From Struthio camelus (Eukaryota; Chordata; Aves; Struthioniformes; Struthionidae), in contig NC_090968.1 in the NCBI RefSeq assembly GCF_040807025.1, positions 6,871,906 through 6,935,905 of the forward strand: a stretch of 64,000 nucleotides of DNA. The letters are read 5' to 3'. The notes beneath the pieces are model-generated. The model was not told the origin of the DNA. It saw only the letters and a list, made by a program, of their open reading frames with translations, and did not search any database. Shown piece by piece: positions 24,641-36,680 of the stretch (positions are counted from its first letter, which is position 1; each line of letters begins with the position of its first letter). The position numbers and the translations under genes were made by a program.

Positions 24641-24869
24641 AAGGGTTGCAAGGCAGCGAGCAGGCAGCGCCGGGTGCCCACCACAGACTCCGGCCCCCAC
24701 CTGCCTCTCCGGGACACGACGGCTGGCTCGGTCCGGCACGGGTTGGCACTGCTCTGGGCAGGGTGTCTGCAGCCCCCGCCTCGCTGGGCCCAGGGCTGGA
24801 CAGGGCGCAGGGGGTGGGAGCAGGGGCTGGACTGGCCTTCGGGGGCACAGGGCTGCGCACAGGGGGCGC

Positions 24870-25735
24870 ATGGGGCTGGGAGCTGAGTCTGGGTGCAGGG
24901 TGCAAGGGTTGGACAGGGCGCTGGGTGCAGACTGGACTGGGCGCAGGGTTAGGCTGGGTGCAGGGCACAGGCTGGGTGCAGGGCACATGGGGCAGGCTGC
25001 AGGGGCTGGGGCAGGGCACAGGGCAAGGGCAGGGTGCATGACAACAGGCACGGGGCTGGGTGCCAGGCATATCGGGTTGGGGGCTGGGCACAGGGGCTGG
25101 GCGCAGGGCACAGGCTGGGCGCTGGGCACAGGGTCTGGGTGCAGGGCACAGGGACTGGTGCAGGGCACAGGCTGTGCGCTGGGCACAGGGTCTGGGTGCA
25201 GGGCACAGGGACTGGTGCAGGGCACAGGCTGTGCGCTGGGCACAGGGTCTGGGTGCACAGCACAAGCCCTATGTGCAGTGCATCGGGTGCAGGGGCTGGT
25301 GCAGGACATGGGCTAGTGCAGGACACATGGGGCTGGGCGCTGCGCACAGGGACTGGGTGCAGGGAACAGGGACTGGTGCAGGGCATAGGGGCTGGGTGCA
25401 GGGCACAAGCCCTACGTGCAGTGCATCGGGTGCAGGAGCTGGTGCAGGGCACATGGGGCTGTGCGCTGGGCACAGGGTCTGGGTGCAGGGCACAGGGACT
25501 GGGTGCAGGGCACAGGCTGTGCGCTGGGCACAGGGTCTGGGTGCAGGGCACAGGGACTGGGTGCAGGGCACAGGCTGTGCGCTGGGCACAGGGACTGGGT
25601 GCAGGGCACAAGCCCTACGTGCAGTGCATCGGGTGCAGGAGCTGGTGCAGGGCACAGGGGCTGGGAACAGGGCACAGGAAATTGTGCAGGGCACCGGGGC
25701 TGGGGCAGGGCACCGGCTCCTGGCACCGCAGACTT
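24870..25735. repeat. Complex GCAGGGCACAGG minisatellite upstream of ZNF703
   Basis: Short units around CTGGGTGCAGGGCACAGG combine into ~57-58-bp units (for example starting near 25110 and 25168) and a longer block carrying CCCTACGTGCAGTGCATCGG, present near 25266, 25410 and 25610. The long open frames in all six frames here are a by-product; the amino-acid strings are low-complexity (Cys-Pro-Ala or Gly-Ala-Gly-His). Confidence 0.92.
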
Positions 25736-25780
25736 TGGGTGCAGAGCCTGGTCTGGAGCACGGGCCGGCGCCGCGGGGTG

Positions 25781-25963
25781 CCGAGCCGAGCCGGGCGGTG
25801 TCGGGCCGAGCCGAGCCGAGCCGGGCCGGGCCGGGCCGAGCCGTGCCGTGCCGAACCGAGCCGAGCCGAGCCGGGCGGTGTCGGGCCGAGCCGAACCGAG
25901 CCGAGCAGGGCCGGGCGGTGTCGGGCCGAGCCGAGCCGAGCCGGGCCGGGCCGGGCCGGGCCG
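25781..25963. repeat. CCGAG/CCGGG pentamer array at the ZNF703 promoter
   Basis: Pentamers CCGAG and CCGGG in blocks, with the 20-mer CCGGGCGGTGTCGGGCCGAG occurring three times (25791, 25871, 25911). It ends 273 bp before the ZNF703 ATG, so it is in or next to the promoter, and it is fully CpG-containing. Confidence 0.9.
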
Positions 25964-25972
25964 ATCCCGCGT

Positions 25973-26003
<31 letters not shown>

Positions 26004-26236
26004 GAGCCCCCCCCACCGGCGGCTCTCCCCGCCCCGGGGGCCCGGCCGGGCGCGGATTGGTGCGCGGCGCCGGCCCCCTCGGAGCGCGGCCGCCATCGGG
26101 GCTATTTGACGTGTCGGTGGGGAAGGGGAAGGGTTTTGTCTCGCCGGGGCCGCCGCCGCCGCCGCTCCGCCGCCGCCCGCCCGGCCCGGCCCGGCCCCGC
26201 GGAGCCCGGCGCGCCCGCCGCCGCCGCCCGCCCCAA
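25964..26236 (+). promoter_or_regulatory. ZNF703 proximal promoter / 5' UTR, CpG island
   Basis: CpG-dense sequence between the pentamer array and the ZNF703 ATG. It carries an inverted CCAAT box (ATTGG, 26056-26060), a YY1-like GCCGCCATC just before 26100, and a CRE-like TTGACGTGT at about 26107-26115. No TATA box is seen, so dispersed CpG-island initiation is likely. The exact start site cannot be fixed from sequence. Confidence 0.6.
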
Positions 26237-28213
26237 ATGAGCGGTGCCCCCGGCGGGCCCCGGCCGAGCACCCCGCCGAGCCGCCCGGCCGCGGCCGCCC
26301 CGTCGCCCCGGCCGCCCCCCGCCGACCCGCTGCGCCAGGCCAGCCGGCTGCCCATCCGCGTCCTGAAGATGCTCAGCGCCCACAGCGGCCACCTCCTGCA
26401 CCCCGAGTACCTCCAGCCGCTCTCCTCCACGCCCGTCAGCCCCATCGAGGTGAGCGCCCCGGCCCCCCCCCCCGGCTTCCAGCTCCCCCCGAGCCCGCTC
26501 CCCCGGGCTCCCCTCTAGCCCGTTCCCCCCGGCCCCGCTCCCCCCTCGCCTGCTCCTCCGGGCTCCCCCGGCTCTCCCTAGCCCACTCGCCCCGGCTCTC
26601 CGGGCTCCCCCCTGCCCGCTCCCCCGAGCCCCCCCAGCCCGGTGCCGCTGCCCTGCTCGGTGGCTCCCGGCCCGGCGCTGCGCAGGCGGCTCCCCGCCGG
26701 CCCCCCCCCTTTCTCCCCCCCCCATCCCCCTGCCCGGCCCCGCTGCGCCCCGGGGCCGGGGGTTGTCGGGGGGGGGGGTCGGCGGGGCTGTCGGGGCCCC
26801 GCTGACCGGCGCTGCGCTCCGCTCCGCCCGCAGCTGGACGCCAAGAAGAGCCCGCTGGCGCTGCTGGCCCAGACCTGCTCGCAGATCGGCAAGCCGGACC
26901 CGCCGCCCTCCTCCAAGCTCAACGCCGTGGCCGCCGCCGGGCTGCCCGCCGCTGCCGACAAGGAGCCCGCCGCCCGGCCCGCCGCCCTCAAGCCGCCGGG
27001 CGCCGGGGACTCGCCGCCCGACGACAAGTCCAGCTTCAAGCCCTACTCCAAGGGCGGCGGGGAGCCGCGCAAGGAGGGCGGCGGCGCCGACAAGGCCGGC
27101 TTTCGGGTGCCCAGCGCCGCCTGCCCGCCGTTCCCCCCGCACGCCGCCGCCTCGCCCGGCGGCTCCCGCGGCGCCTCGCCGCAGCACGCCGACCCCAAGG
27201 GCGCCGAGGACAAGAAGGAGCCCGAGGCGGCCAAGGCCAGCCCCGACGGGGCGGGCGGGGGGCGCGGGGCCGCCGAGCCCGGGGCCCACGGCGAGCCCCC
27301 GTCGGGCCGCAAGTCGGAGCCGCCCGCCCTGCCGCCCGCCGGCCATGTGGCCCCCGTCTCGCCCTACAAGCCGGGCCACTCCGTCTTCCCCCTGCCGCCC
27401 TCCAGCATCGGCTACCACGGCTCCATCGTGGGCGCCTACGCCGGCTACCCCTCGCAGTTCGTGCCCGGGCTGGACCCCACCAAGCCGGGGCTGGTGGGCA
27501 GCCAGCTGCCGGGGGCGCTGGGGCTGCCGGGCAAGCCGCCCAGCTCCAGCCCGCTGACGGGCGCCTCGCCGCCCTCCTTCATGCAGGGATTATGCAGGGA
27601 CCCGTATTGCCTGAGCTACCACAGCGCCTCGCACCTGGGCACCGGCAACTGCTCCAGCTGCGTGCACGACCCCGGCAGCCTGAAAAGCGGATACCCGCTG
27701 GTGTACCCCGCGCACCCGCTGCACTCGGTGCACACCACGCTCTCCTCCAGCGCCACCGCCAGCCTGCCCGGCCACCCCCTCTACACCTACGGCTTCATGC
27801 TCCAGAACGACCCCCTGCCCCACATATGCAACTGGGTGTCTGCCAGCGGACCCTGCGACAAGAGGTTTGCCACCTCGGAGGAGCTGCTCACCCACCTACG
27901 GACCCACACGGCCCTGCCGGGGGCCGAGAAACTCTTGGCGGGCTACCCCGGCTCCGGGCTGGGCTCGGCCGCCTCGTGCCACCTCCACCTCCCGCCCGCC
28001 GCCCCTGGCAGCCCCAACACGTTACCCGGATCCCTGTCCTTGAGGAGCCCACACACTTTGGGACTAAACAGGTACCACCCTTACGGCAAGAGCCACTTGC
28101 CCGCGGCCGGCGCCCTGCCCGTGCCGTCCTTGCCAGCCGCCGGACCTTACTACTCGCCATACGCGCTCTACGGCCAAAGACTAACTTCAGCTTCTGCACT
28201 CGGATATCAGTAG
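26237..28213 (+). CDS. ZNF703: ZNF703, NET-family zinc-finger co-repressor (2 coding exons)
   Basis: Coding exons are 26237-26449 (71 codons, phase 0) and 26834-28213, joined by a 384-bp GC-rich intron (donor GAG|GTGAGC, acceptor CCGCAG|CTG), giving 530 aa; human is about 590 aa. Seen in the protein: the conserved N-terminal block PADPLRQASRLPIRVLKML (about residues 28-46), the Sp-type motif KSPLALLAQTC just after the splice junction, the FKPY Groucho-interaction motif at residues 139-142, a buttonhead-like box CRDPYC at 325-330, one atypical C2H2 finger (C403-x8-C412-x12-H425-x3-H429), and the invariant family tail YSPYALYGQRL...ALGYQ. NET proteins (Nlz, Elbow, NocA) are nuclear co-repressors working with Groucho/TLE and HDACs in patterning. 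The Ser- and Gly-rich runs of the mammalian protein are missing, which explains the shorter length. The paralogue ZNF503 has the same architecture; synteny with ERLIN2 and PLPBP decides for ZNF703. Intron retention would end at a stop at about 26518. Confidence 0.96.
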
Positions 28214-28940
28214 CTACCGCAGCCCCTTCCCCTTCTCCAGCCTCCTCCTCCCCCGAGCCCTCCTGGGACTCTGTATTTATTTACTGTATGTTAGCTTAAA
28301 GCTGGGAATATAAGTGCATTAATACACCAATGAATCAATGGTATGCAAAAAGTCTGTGTCCAAAAAACAAAAAAAAAACAAAAAAAAAGAAAAGAAAAAA
28401 GAAAAAAAACCTTTACTTTGCAGGTGTGGGGCTTTTCTTTTTCCCTTCTGTTTCTCTGGATTTTTTTTCCCCTCCCCTTCTTGTTTTTCCCCCCCGAGGA
28501 ATTCTTGCATGACTCTCGACACACAAAAAGAAACGTTTCCTCCTCCTCCCCCTCCTCGTTTATCGTTCTGGAATTCAGTTTCTCTTCGTTTGTAAAGTTG
28601 ACAGATGTAATTTTTTTTATTATTATTATTTTTTTTTTTTTTTTAAATGTGCTTTGGGGACGGGGGTGGCTCCGGGAGGGAGGAAGGCAGAAGGCCCGGC
28701 CCTGCTGAGCCGGCAGCTCTCTCCGTCCCCGTCCCCGTCCCCGTCGGCGGCGGAGCGCGGCCCCGGCGCCGAGGGCAGGAGGACGACGGCGGGGCCGCCA
28801 AGAGCCCCGGAGGAGCGGCCACCCTCGCCCCCGCGGACGGAGCAGCGCGGGGCGCCGGGAGGGCTGCCAGCGCTTGGGGTGCGCAGAGCTCCGGCTGGGT
28901 AAGTCTTATTTTGTTAATAAATGAATACTTGGCTATATCC
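28214..28940 (+). other. ZNF703 3' UTR
   Basis: Follows the TAG at 28211-28213. It holds A-rich (28365-28412) and T-rich (28608-28645) tracts and a CCGTC microsatellite near 28730. It ends at a poly(A) signal at 28916-28921 with a GT-rich downstream element at about 28945-28962. The length, about 0.7 kb, is plausible for the gene. Confidence 0.6.
28916..28921 (+). terminator. ZNF703 polyadenylation signal
   Basis: AATAAA followed about 25 bp later by the GT-rich stretch CTGTGGTGTGGTCTGTC, the usual arrangement for cleavage at about 28935-28945. No other AATAAA lies between the stop codon and this point. Confidence 0.65.
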
Positions 28941-30275
28941 GCCCTGTGGTGTGGTCTGTCTTCCGTCCCGCCGCGGCGGGCTCCGAGCACCATCTAGCGG
29001 CAGCGGCGCTGGGCGGCCGGAGCCCCGCTCGGGGGGTCCCGGCGCGGAGCTGGCGCGGCCGGCTGCGCGGAGCTGCCGCGGCCGGCGGGGAGGGCGCCGG
29101 GCGTGCCGGTGCGGGGCAGCGTCGAGGAGGCTGTTGGAGGCGGCGCGGGTGCGGAGCGCGACCCCTCCCCGAGCTGCGGCCCCGCGGGCGGTTTTGCGGC
29201 TGGGGCTGCAGCGGACGGGGCTGGGGAGGGGGCGCCGCGCCTGCCCGCGCCCTCTCGTCCCCCCCGTCCGGCCGTGCGCGCAGGCCGCAGCCGGCGTCGG
29301 CGCTGGGCTCAGGCTGGCGGCTGCGCGCCGCAGCGGGGGAGGCAGAGCCGCGGCCGCTTTGTCCCTCCGAAGGAAAGGCCTGGCCCGGAGCCGGGCTGCC
29401 GGCTGGCACGGCGTCGCCCGAAGCGCCGCGTGCTCCCGCTGCCCCCCGGGGCTTTGCTCCGTTGCGTTTTGGGCGAGTCGTGCCGTTAATCCCGGCTCAT
29501 CACCCCCTCTGCCTTGCCTTATGCCCCGTGCTCCCTTTCCTTTGTGTCCTTGGAGCTGAAAACACCGCCGCGCTTCAGCCAGGGGCCTGTTTTGCCGATG
29601 TGATTTTTATTTGTTCTGCCTGCCGGCGCGGCCGGGGGCGCGAGGCCGACGGGGCCGGGGCGCGGTGGGCGCAGGCGGCCGGGAGCGCAAGGCCGATGGG
29701 GCCGGCGGAGGCTCCGGGCTGGTTTCTCCGGGCAGTGGTGCTGGCATTGGCGAGCGCTCCGGGCCGCGCGTCCGGTGGGCGCTGGCAGCTCCCCCTCGCT
29801 CAGCCGCGCACCCAGCTCTGGTCCGTCGGTCCGTCCGTCCCCAAAGGGGGCTGCCCCCCGGATGGGTCGCGCTCCCCCGGGCAGGCTGTTTGCAGGGCGA
29901 GAGCCTGGAAATTGCGGAGCAGGGCTCGGAGCAGCCCCGGCCTGGCTCGGCGCTGGCCGGCAGGCGTTTTCGGTGCGCGCCGGGCTGCGGCAGGGGGAGG
30001 CAGGGGCGGCCAGGCCCCCGCTGGGTGAGCGGCTCGGTGTCCCCGCACCCGTCGGCAGCCTCGTGCCCCCAGCCGCCCCGGTGCCAGCTCGGGGCGCTCC
30101 CCGCGCCCCCCCGCCGGGGACGCCGCTCCGGCGCGGCGCGGCGCCGGGGAAGGCTGCCGGGGGTGCGTTCCCGGCGCGGCCAGGGCTCGGGCCGCCCGCC
30201 CGCTCCCGGCGCCGCGGCGGGCACCCCCCCCGGGAATGGTTTTTCCCCCTCCCTGAAGACTGCAGCACTGGGGCC

Positions 30276-30650
30276 AGGACGTGGAAACACTGCAAAGTAT
30301 CGCCCGATCCCAGTCAGCGCGCCGGGACTTTATCTGCTAGGAAATGATTGTGTTGCCAATATTATTAAATAACTCCCGAGCTAATGTATGCCCAGGTTGC
30401 TGCAGGATTCATTTTATAATAAGAGCACTGGGATGCACTTTATTAATCATTCTGTCTAACAACCTGCGCTCCACAGTTTCGGTTTGATTTGATTCAATCC
30501 TGTCTTTCTGCAAAATATATGGCTGAGTGGGTCGGATAATGTATGGCTTAATTTAGAGTTGTATGGGTTTGAATTACCATTTTCATAATGTGCTGTGCAT
30601 TAATGTGTTGCATCATTTACACAGAAAAAACGCGTGAGGTTTCAAACCTC
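30276..30650. promoter_or_regulatory. Candidate enhancer island 24
   Basis: AT-rich block 1.4 kb after the ZNF703 poly(A) site: ATTATTAAATAACTCC, TTTATTAATCATTCTG, GGTTTGATTTGATTC and GCATTAATGTG words, with sharp composition borders. Confidence 0.4.
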
Positions 30651-30839
30651 TCCAGGAAGCGAAAGTCACCGAAAGGGAACGCAGAGCAGCAACAAAAAAG
30701 GGGCCTTTCAAAGCCAGCTGGCGGGGGTCCTTTTCGGGGCGCGAGGCGGGGTAGGGAGCAGGCCGGGGCTCGGGTGACACAGGTGGGTGTTGGTACACCG
30801 GGAAAGGCGCGTTGGAAGCGGTGTTGGCAGCAAGCGGCT

Positions 30840-31140
30840 CCCCTCCCTATTGCATAACAACAACTTTTGCAGCCAGGCTGGCTTGCAGGAGACCTCCAGC
30901 GGTTGACTCTCAGGTGACCCTGGTCCCAGCGCTCTCCCGCGGACGGCTATAATAACACCAGCTGTCAGTTACTCCGGCTCTGACTGAGGAGGAAAAAGCA
31001 CTGATTATCCAAATACAGTCATTAAAGGGGAAATGTGTTTTTAGGACTGTCAGAGTGATTAATGAGGGTTAGCAATCCTTGCAAATGCACTTGTTTAGTC
31101 TAACTGGCAGCCTCTATTTTCCTATTGATTTATTGCAGCA
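30840..31140. promoter_or_regulatory. Candidate regulatory island 25
   Basis: AT-balanced, with CTATAATAACACCAGCTGTC near 30948 (E-box CAGCTG). ACTGTCAGAGTGATTAATGA at 31046-31065 resembles the start of the ~100-bp element (CTGTCAG then GTGATTAATG), so it may include a diverged fragment. Confidence 0.33.
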
Positions 31141-34100
31141 GTTGCTGAGGCCGCAGTGTGTGCGGAAGGAGGCAGGACGCTTCGCAACTGTGCGCTGTTT
31201 AAACGGGAAACCTGCAGGGCTGTGTCGTGTGCGGCCGAGGGGGGATCGGGCGAAGCGCGCGGCGCAGCAGCCGGCGAACAAAGGCGACATTATGCCTTGC
31301 GCCGGGGACGGCACGGCTCGGCCGCGCGCGCCGAGCGGCTCCGCCGGGCTGCCCGCCTTATAAATATCCCCCTCTGCCGAGCTCGACGTCCCCCCGAGCG
31401 CAGAGGAGCTCTCCCCCTAATAAATACGTGGATGAAAGAGCGAGGCCGCGTTTTGGTTGTTGCTTTCCTTCCTCTGCTGCACACAAACGCCCGATGGCTT
31501 TGAGGCAGCGCAGGGGGCTCTGCCGGCAGCGCGGAGCGTCGCGGGAGCCCGCCGGGCACGCCGCCCGCGCCGGAGCAGCTCGGCTCGGGATGCCGCCGCC
31601 GCTGACCAAAGCGAGGGCGGGCGAGACGTTTCTGAGCGGCATAAAGCAGCTTTTCTTTCCGCGTTAGCCCTGACGGAGGCCCTGGAGAAGAGGGGCTCCG
31701 CGCGCGTCCCCGGCGCGCCAGAGCTTCGCTTCAGGGGATGCTCGGTGCCGAGCGGGGCGCAGGCAGGGCAGGGCCGGGGCGAGCAACGGGCGACGCCGGG
31801 CGGACGGGTGCAACGCCTCGGCGCGCCCTCCCTGCCCGCCGGCCGCAGCGCTCCTCGGCAGCGCGACGCCGGGCGCGGGACGCGCAAGGCAGAAGGACTC
31901 GGGAGGGAAGGAGCGAGAACGGGCGTCCTGTGGTTTCCTGCAGCCGGTTTCGGCAGCGAGGCAGCACGAGCAGGAGGCCGGCGGCGGCCCTGGCCAAGAG
32001 CAAAGACCTCGAGATGCTCCGAGTCTCCGAGGCCGAAGCCCGCGATGACCACGAAAGCCGCAGGTGGGAGAAGCTTTTGATGCGGCGCTAGGTGCCGGCT
32101 GCGGAGTTACAGCTGCCCATCCCGGCTGCGCGGTGCGAGGGCGCCCAGCCGCTCACGCCGGCCCGCTGGCATCGTCCCCGCCAAAACCGCACCGTTTTTC
32201 TGGCCGTCACCGAAGAGGCCGCGGGGCGCCCCAGCACGTGGCTGGGCTGCTCCTCCGCGCCGCGCGCCCAGGCTTCCCCGGAGACGCCTGCCAGCGGTGC
32301 TGCTCGCCCCCGTGACGCATGGGTAAGAGTTATCTCTCTGCTTAGTGTCGTGACGAATAACTGAAGAGCCGCAGTTCGGCATACGCAAGTGCCGGGGGGA
32401 GGCGCTCGGCTGACAGCTCCGTTTGCGGCGTGCTTTCCTCCGGCTCCGCTCGCAATAACCAAATTTCCGCAATGTTTTGTAACGCGGCGTTTACGGAAAC
32501 CCCTCGGAGCAGCTTCGCTGCGGCTTCACCGCCGCTTGCGGCGCCGTGCACGAGGCCGGCCGGCGCAGGTGCCCGTGCCGGGGCAGACGGCGGGCCGCCG
32601 CCGCGCTGGGCTGAGCGGGGCCGCCGCCACCTGCAAACGCCTCGCCTGCCCGCGCGCCGGGAGCCGGCGCCTGGCCCCGGGGCCCTGCCGCAGCCGGCGA
32701 AGCAGGAGGCGGGCGAAGGACGCGCGCGCGGCGTGCCGGCCCCGGTGAGCAGCCGCGGCAGCTTCAGCCGCTTTCGGCGTCGCCGGCAAATCCGGCCTCC
32801 TGCCCCGCGGCCTCGTGCATCTCGCAGGAGGCGGTAGGAGAGGCTGCTGCCGGTTGGGAAAAGGAGATGGGGAGCCCGGGGGATTTAAGGCCCCCGCCCG
32901 CAGCGGGTCCCCTGGGACGGACGGATGCGCGGGTGGGTGGGCGGCTCTGGGAAGGCAGGCAGCTGAGGTGCACTTTCTGCATTTTCCTCTTCCTTGGCTT
33001 GCTAAATCGTTGCTGGGGCGATGGTTGCCTTCGCTCGGGTTCGGCGCGGGGATGGCGGCGGGACGGCGGCCCGGTCCGCTTTCCCGGGGGGAAGAGTCCC
33101 CGACGGGAGCCGAGCTGCTGACCTCTCTCAGGCACAAAGCGGTCTAGTGTTTTTAAGAAAATCATGGCTCGACCGGCCCTGGTAAGGAGCCCTGCATGGC
33201 AGGGGTGGGAGCAGGAGCTCCCGCCCCCGCCCTTGAGAAAGTGGCCGAAAAGACCTTGGTTCCTTCTGGCGTTTTCGCACGTTTCGTAGGTTGTGACTGA
33301 ATTTCCTCCTAGGAGCAACTGCTTCGGGAGCGTCTGCTCGGCGGGTGTCGCGCTCGTTCCTCCAGCTGCAGAAACGTGTTATGCCCTTGACTGCTGCTTT
33401 GATCATTCCCAAACTTTTATGACTTAAATAAGCTGGCGCAGCATCGGCACGCAGATGGGGGGACCCTGCTGCACGCGCTAATCGGTTCGAGCGCCCGCCG
33501 GCGCAGCGCCGCCATCGCGCCAACCCGCCGCTCGGCCGGTAAACCTCCCTTCCACCCCAGCGCCGCCCCGGAGCGACGAGCCAAGAGCAAAGGCCGGCGG
33601 CGGCAGGGCGAGCCCCGGGTTATGGCAGGGGCGGCAGCCGCTCGCTCTGCAAAAGCCCCGGCTCCAGGAGTCGCGTTATCTTGCCTGAAGTTCTTCCTTC
33701 ACGCGAAAAAAAGAGCTCGCAGCCCTTCCAGCTGGAGAGCAAACTCGCGGTGTTTGGGCCTGTGGTGTTGTTTTCGGGGTCTGACTCACGCTGCTCGAAC
33801 GCCTGAGGCTGGCGCGCAGCAGCGGCCGGTGGCCTCAGCCCCTTCCCTCGCCCGCGGTGGCGCCCCGCGTGCGGGCGGTGCCGGCATGACCAGCGCAGGA
33901 TGGGGCCCGGGCCACCCGCGGGGCTGCGAGCGCGGGGCAGAGCCTGGACCGCTCCGCGTGCCGGGCGGCGAGGGCTCGGGGGGCTCGGGGGGGGGACGGC
34001 TCGGCTGGGTCCAGCCGGCCTCTGCTCGGCCTCTGCTCCGGGATGCAGCCTGCTTTGCACGCCGCTTGCACGACGCCCCGTCTCCCACGCTGCGCGACGC

Positions 34101-34560
34101 TTGCACCAGGCCCCATCGCCCGCGCTGCTCGCAGCTCACACGATGCTCCCTCTGCACGGTTTCCTGCGTGCAAGCCATGTGCGCGCCGCTCGCCCTGCGC
34201 GCTCTCCCGTGTCGTACGCTGCGTGCGCCCCGCTCGCCCTGGCTCCGTGCAGGGCGCTCTCGCTGCTCCATCTCCCGTGCCACGCGGGGGCCACCGCCGT
34301 CCCCCCGTCACCTGCCTCCCGTGCCCATCGCCACCCCGGCGCGCTCATGCTTGCGCTCTGCCCGTGCCCTCGCCCCCGGTCGCTGCAGCCAACAGCCCTT
34401 TTATCCCTCCTGTAGGTAGGGCCGGAGCCGCCGGATGCCCTCAGGCCCCGGTGCGAGCGGCCGCGGCCCCCGGGGCCCCTCGCACAGAGCGGCCTTGTGT
34501 GTCAGAGCCCCTTAACGGCCAGATGGATGAGACGCTGCGAGAAGGGCCCGGCGCGTTTTC

Positions 34561-34920
34561 AACTCTATTTTGGGTGAAAACACTTCTTGAAAGATCTTGA
34601 AAGGAGCTGGCAGCTTGGTAGTTCGAATGATTAATGAGGGCTGGCTCTGCCGGGCGGATTTCTTGCGCCGTGCCAGCGGCGGCCGGTCCAGCAGCCCCGA
34701 GCACGCGGCTGCGGCCCCCGCGCCGTCCCCCGCCTTCCCGGAAACGACACCCGCGCGACAGGCCCCGCATATGGAAAAAGTTAAATATAAATTACTGCTG
34801 AAAGAGGCCTAGCTGAGCGGAGTTAGTTAAAGATGTTTATGGATTCAGAAACACGGGCCTGCATATGTATTTAAAGATGACAAATGTGATTCAATAAGTA
34901 AAGAATTTCTCTGTGGGCTG
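34561..34920. promoter_or_regulatory. Candidate regulatory island 26
   Basis: AT-rich patches (34561-34640 and 34765-34915) around a CpG-rich core. GAATGATTAATGAGGG near 34625 shares ATTAATGAGGG with 31057. AAAAAGTTAAATATAAATTA lies near 34775. Confidence 0.3.
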
Positions 34921-35620
34921 AGGCAGGACCCGGGGCGGCTCAGGCGCTCGGTGGGGCTCGCTGCCGCTGCCACTGCAGCTCCATAAATCTGCGAGACGGG
35001 CTCCTTTCTTCCCCCTTTCAGGCAGGTCTGGCTTTATTTTTATGTTTTTCAGGGTCTGGCTGAGTCGCTCCCCGTGCCGGTGGTGAGGCGGCTCCTTGCC
35101 CAGACCCCTCCGGGCACGCCGTCCCAGCCCTCCGCTCGCCCGCCGCCCGCTCCGTCTCCCTCCATGCCCGGGGTCTGCTTTCCTGCCCCCGGCTCGTCTT
35201 TGCTTCCTGGTCCTTGACTTTTAAGCCGAAATGCGCCCAGGGAGCCGTGGCCGGTTCCCGCGCTGGCAGCTCCTGCGGGAACGCCGGGGCTCGGTTTCCC
35301 GCGCGGCGCCCGCCCCCGCGGGAGCCTCCCCGCGGCAGAGCTCTGCCGCCCGGCCACGACGCCGGCACAAGCCGCTCGCCCCGCTCGTCCCTCCCCGGGG
35401 CCCAGCCTGCCGGCGGCTCGGAAAACGGCCCCTGCAGCAGCCCCCGGCCGGCCCGAGCCGTGCGGCCCCGCCAGAGGAGGCTCGGGCAGCGGGGCCGCCC
35501 GGTCCCCGCAGCGGTGGGGGGCTGCAACGGGAGCAGCCGCGAAGGCCCCCCCCGTGCCCGGCCTCGCCGGTTGCTCTCCCCGGGGAGCTGTGCTCTGAGC
35601 AGTGACCAGACCCTTCGGCG

Positions 35621-35710
35621 CTGTCAGGGAATGATTAACGACCAACAACCTCGAAATTGCCCCGATTGCCAGTTTGGGTGTTGTTTGCACCGACGTGTAA
35701 TGAGGGTGGA
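35621..35710. repeat. Copy A of an unknown ~100-bp dispersed element
   Basis: Shares with copies B and C, in the same order, CTGTCAG, GATTAA, a central ATTGCC(N)5-6ATTGCCA pair, a TTGTT block and a G(A)C..GT(T)AA.GAG end. Best match is to copy C (CGAAATTGCC and ATTGCCAG identical). The orientation of the source element is unknown. Confidence 0.65.
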
Positions 35711-36190
35711 TGTGCTCGTGCCGAGCGCTTTGCTGGGCAGCTGTGCAGCCCCCGCCGGCGCGGTGCCGGGGCCGCGTGGTCCGGCTGAGCCGCGCATCGC
35801 ACCCCGCGCACCGCACCCCGCTCCGCGCCAGCTGCACCCGCCTTGCGCCCTGAAACGCCAGGGAGGAAATGCTGCTTCGGGGCGCAGAGCGAGGCAGGAC
35901 TCCTCCGTCCCCCCAGCCCGGGGCAGTTCCCCCCTCCCACCCCTGCAGACGGTGGCTCTTCAGTGTCTCGGGGAGATAACGAAGAGAAACGGTGCAAACC
36001 CGAGCCGTGGTCCGGCTGCTCCGGCTGCAGCACAGGGCAGGGGGTGAGTGCCAAATTCAGGGCAGCAAAGCCCGGCGAGCCAGCAGGCTCCGCAGGCGGC
36101 ACGGGACGGGCCCCTCGGCGGCTCCTCCGCGCGGGGCTCGCGGGAAGAGCCTTCCCGTGGGGTCCGCGCCTGGCCGGGCTCCGGACCGAC

Positions 36191-36680
36191 GGCCACATTC
36201 CTTCGTCCTGATTTTATTCGTTAGCAGCGTTTGGCCGGGACACAGAGACAGCTAATGAGGGACTGAGTTTATTGCAGTTTGATTTTTCTGTTAAAACAAT
36301 ACAATAAAATAAATGCACTTGGAAATCTGGTACGTGTTTGTACATAGTAGATTTATGGCTCTGGAGGCTTCCAGAGCGACGCAGCCTTTCATTCCCTTCC
36401 TTATTGGAACAGATCGTATTGCAGAGTTTAAAGGGCTCTGGAGCTGTGATTTATTTGAAGGGAGAAACAAGGGAAATCCAACTATCTGTTCTCTGGCTCA
36501 GATCATCCAGTGACTCCCCGGCCAAGGGAATGCATCTGCACCTCCTCCACGGATTTTTCCTGTCGCTCGCCTTATCCCGCTCTAAATATATCGCTGCGAC
36601 ACAGCTGCCTCCTGCCCGGGGCTTCAGCACCTCGCCGAGGCTTCCCCGGCCCTTCCCGGAGTCCCACAAATAAATCAGCC
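36191..36680. promoter_or_regulatory. Candidate regulatory island 27
   Basis: AT-balanced, with an ACAATACAATAAAATAAATG run near 36296, TCTAAATATATCGC near 36580 and several GAGTTTATTGC-type words. Confidence 0.33.

Larger units (their letters stand above)
1..26236. other. Gene desert upstream of ZNF703 (overview)
   Basis: No exon with splice sites, no recognisable protein domain and no RNA gene was found. Background blocks are very GC- and CpG-rich (for example 1-625, 726-2370, 2490-2870, 2986-3730, 4261-4790, 5046-5465, 6251-6590, 7331-9290, 9471-10260, 10753-11105, 11441-12310, 12691-13130, 13971-14580, 15256-15690, 16111-16725, 17492-18225, 19761-20150, 20801-21425, 21731-22185, 23641-24095). 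In these, long open frames on both strands simply reflect scarce stop codons. AT-richer islands between them are listed separately as candidate regulatory elements. In human, a desert of several hundred kb with conserved elements lies on the same side of ZNF703. Confidence 0.7.

Noticed and set aside
24509-26109. Several 200-350-codon frames of Cys-Pro-Ala or Gly-Ala-Gly-His repeats on both strands
   Set aside because: By-products of the tandem repeats at 24870-25963; all frames are open.
26102-27418. 438-codon minus-strand frame opposite ZNF703
   Set aside because: Antisense shadow of GC-rich ZNF703 coding sequence.
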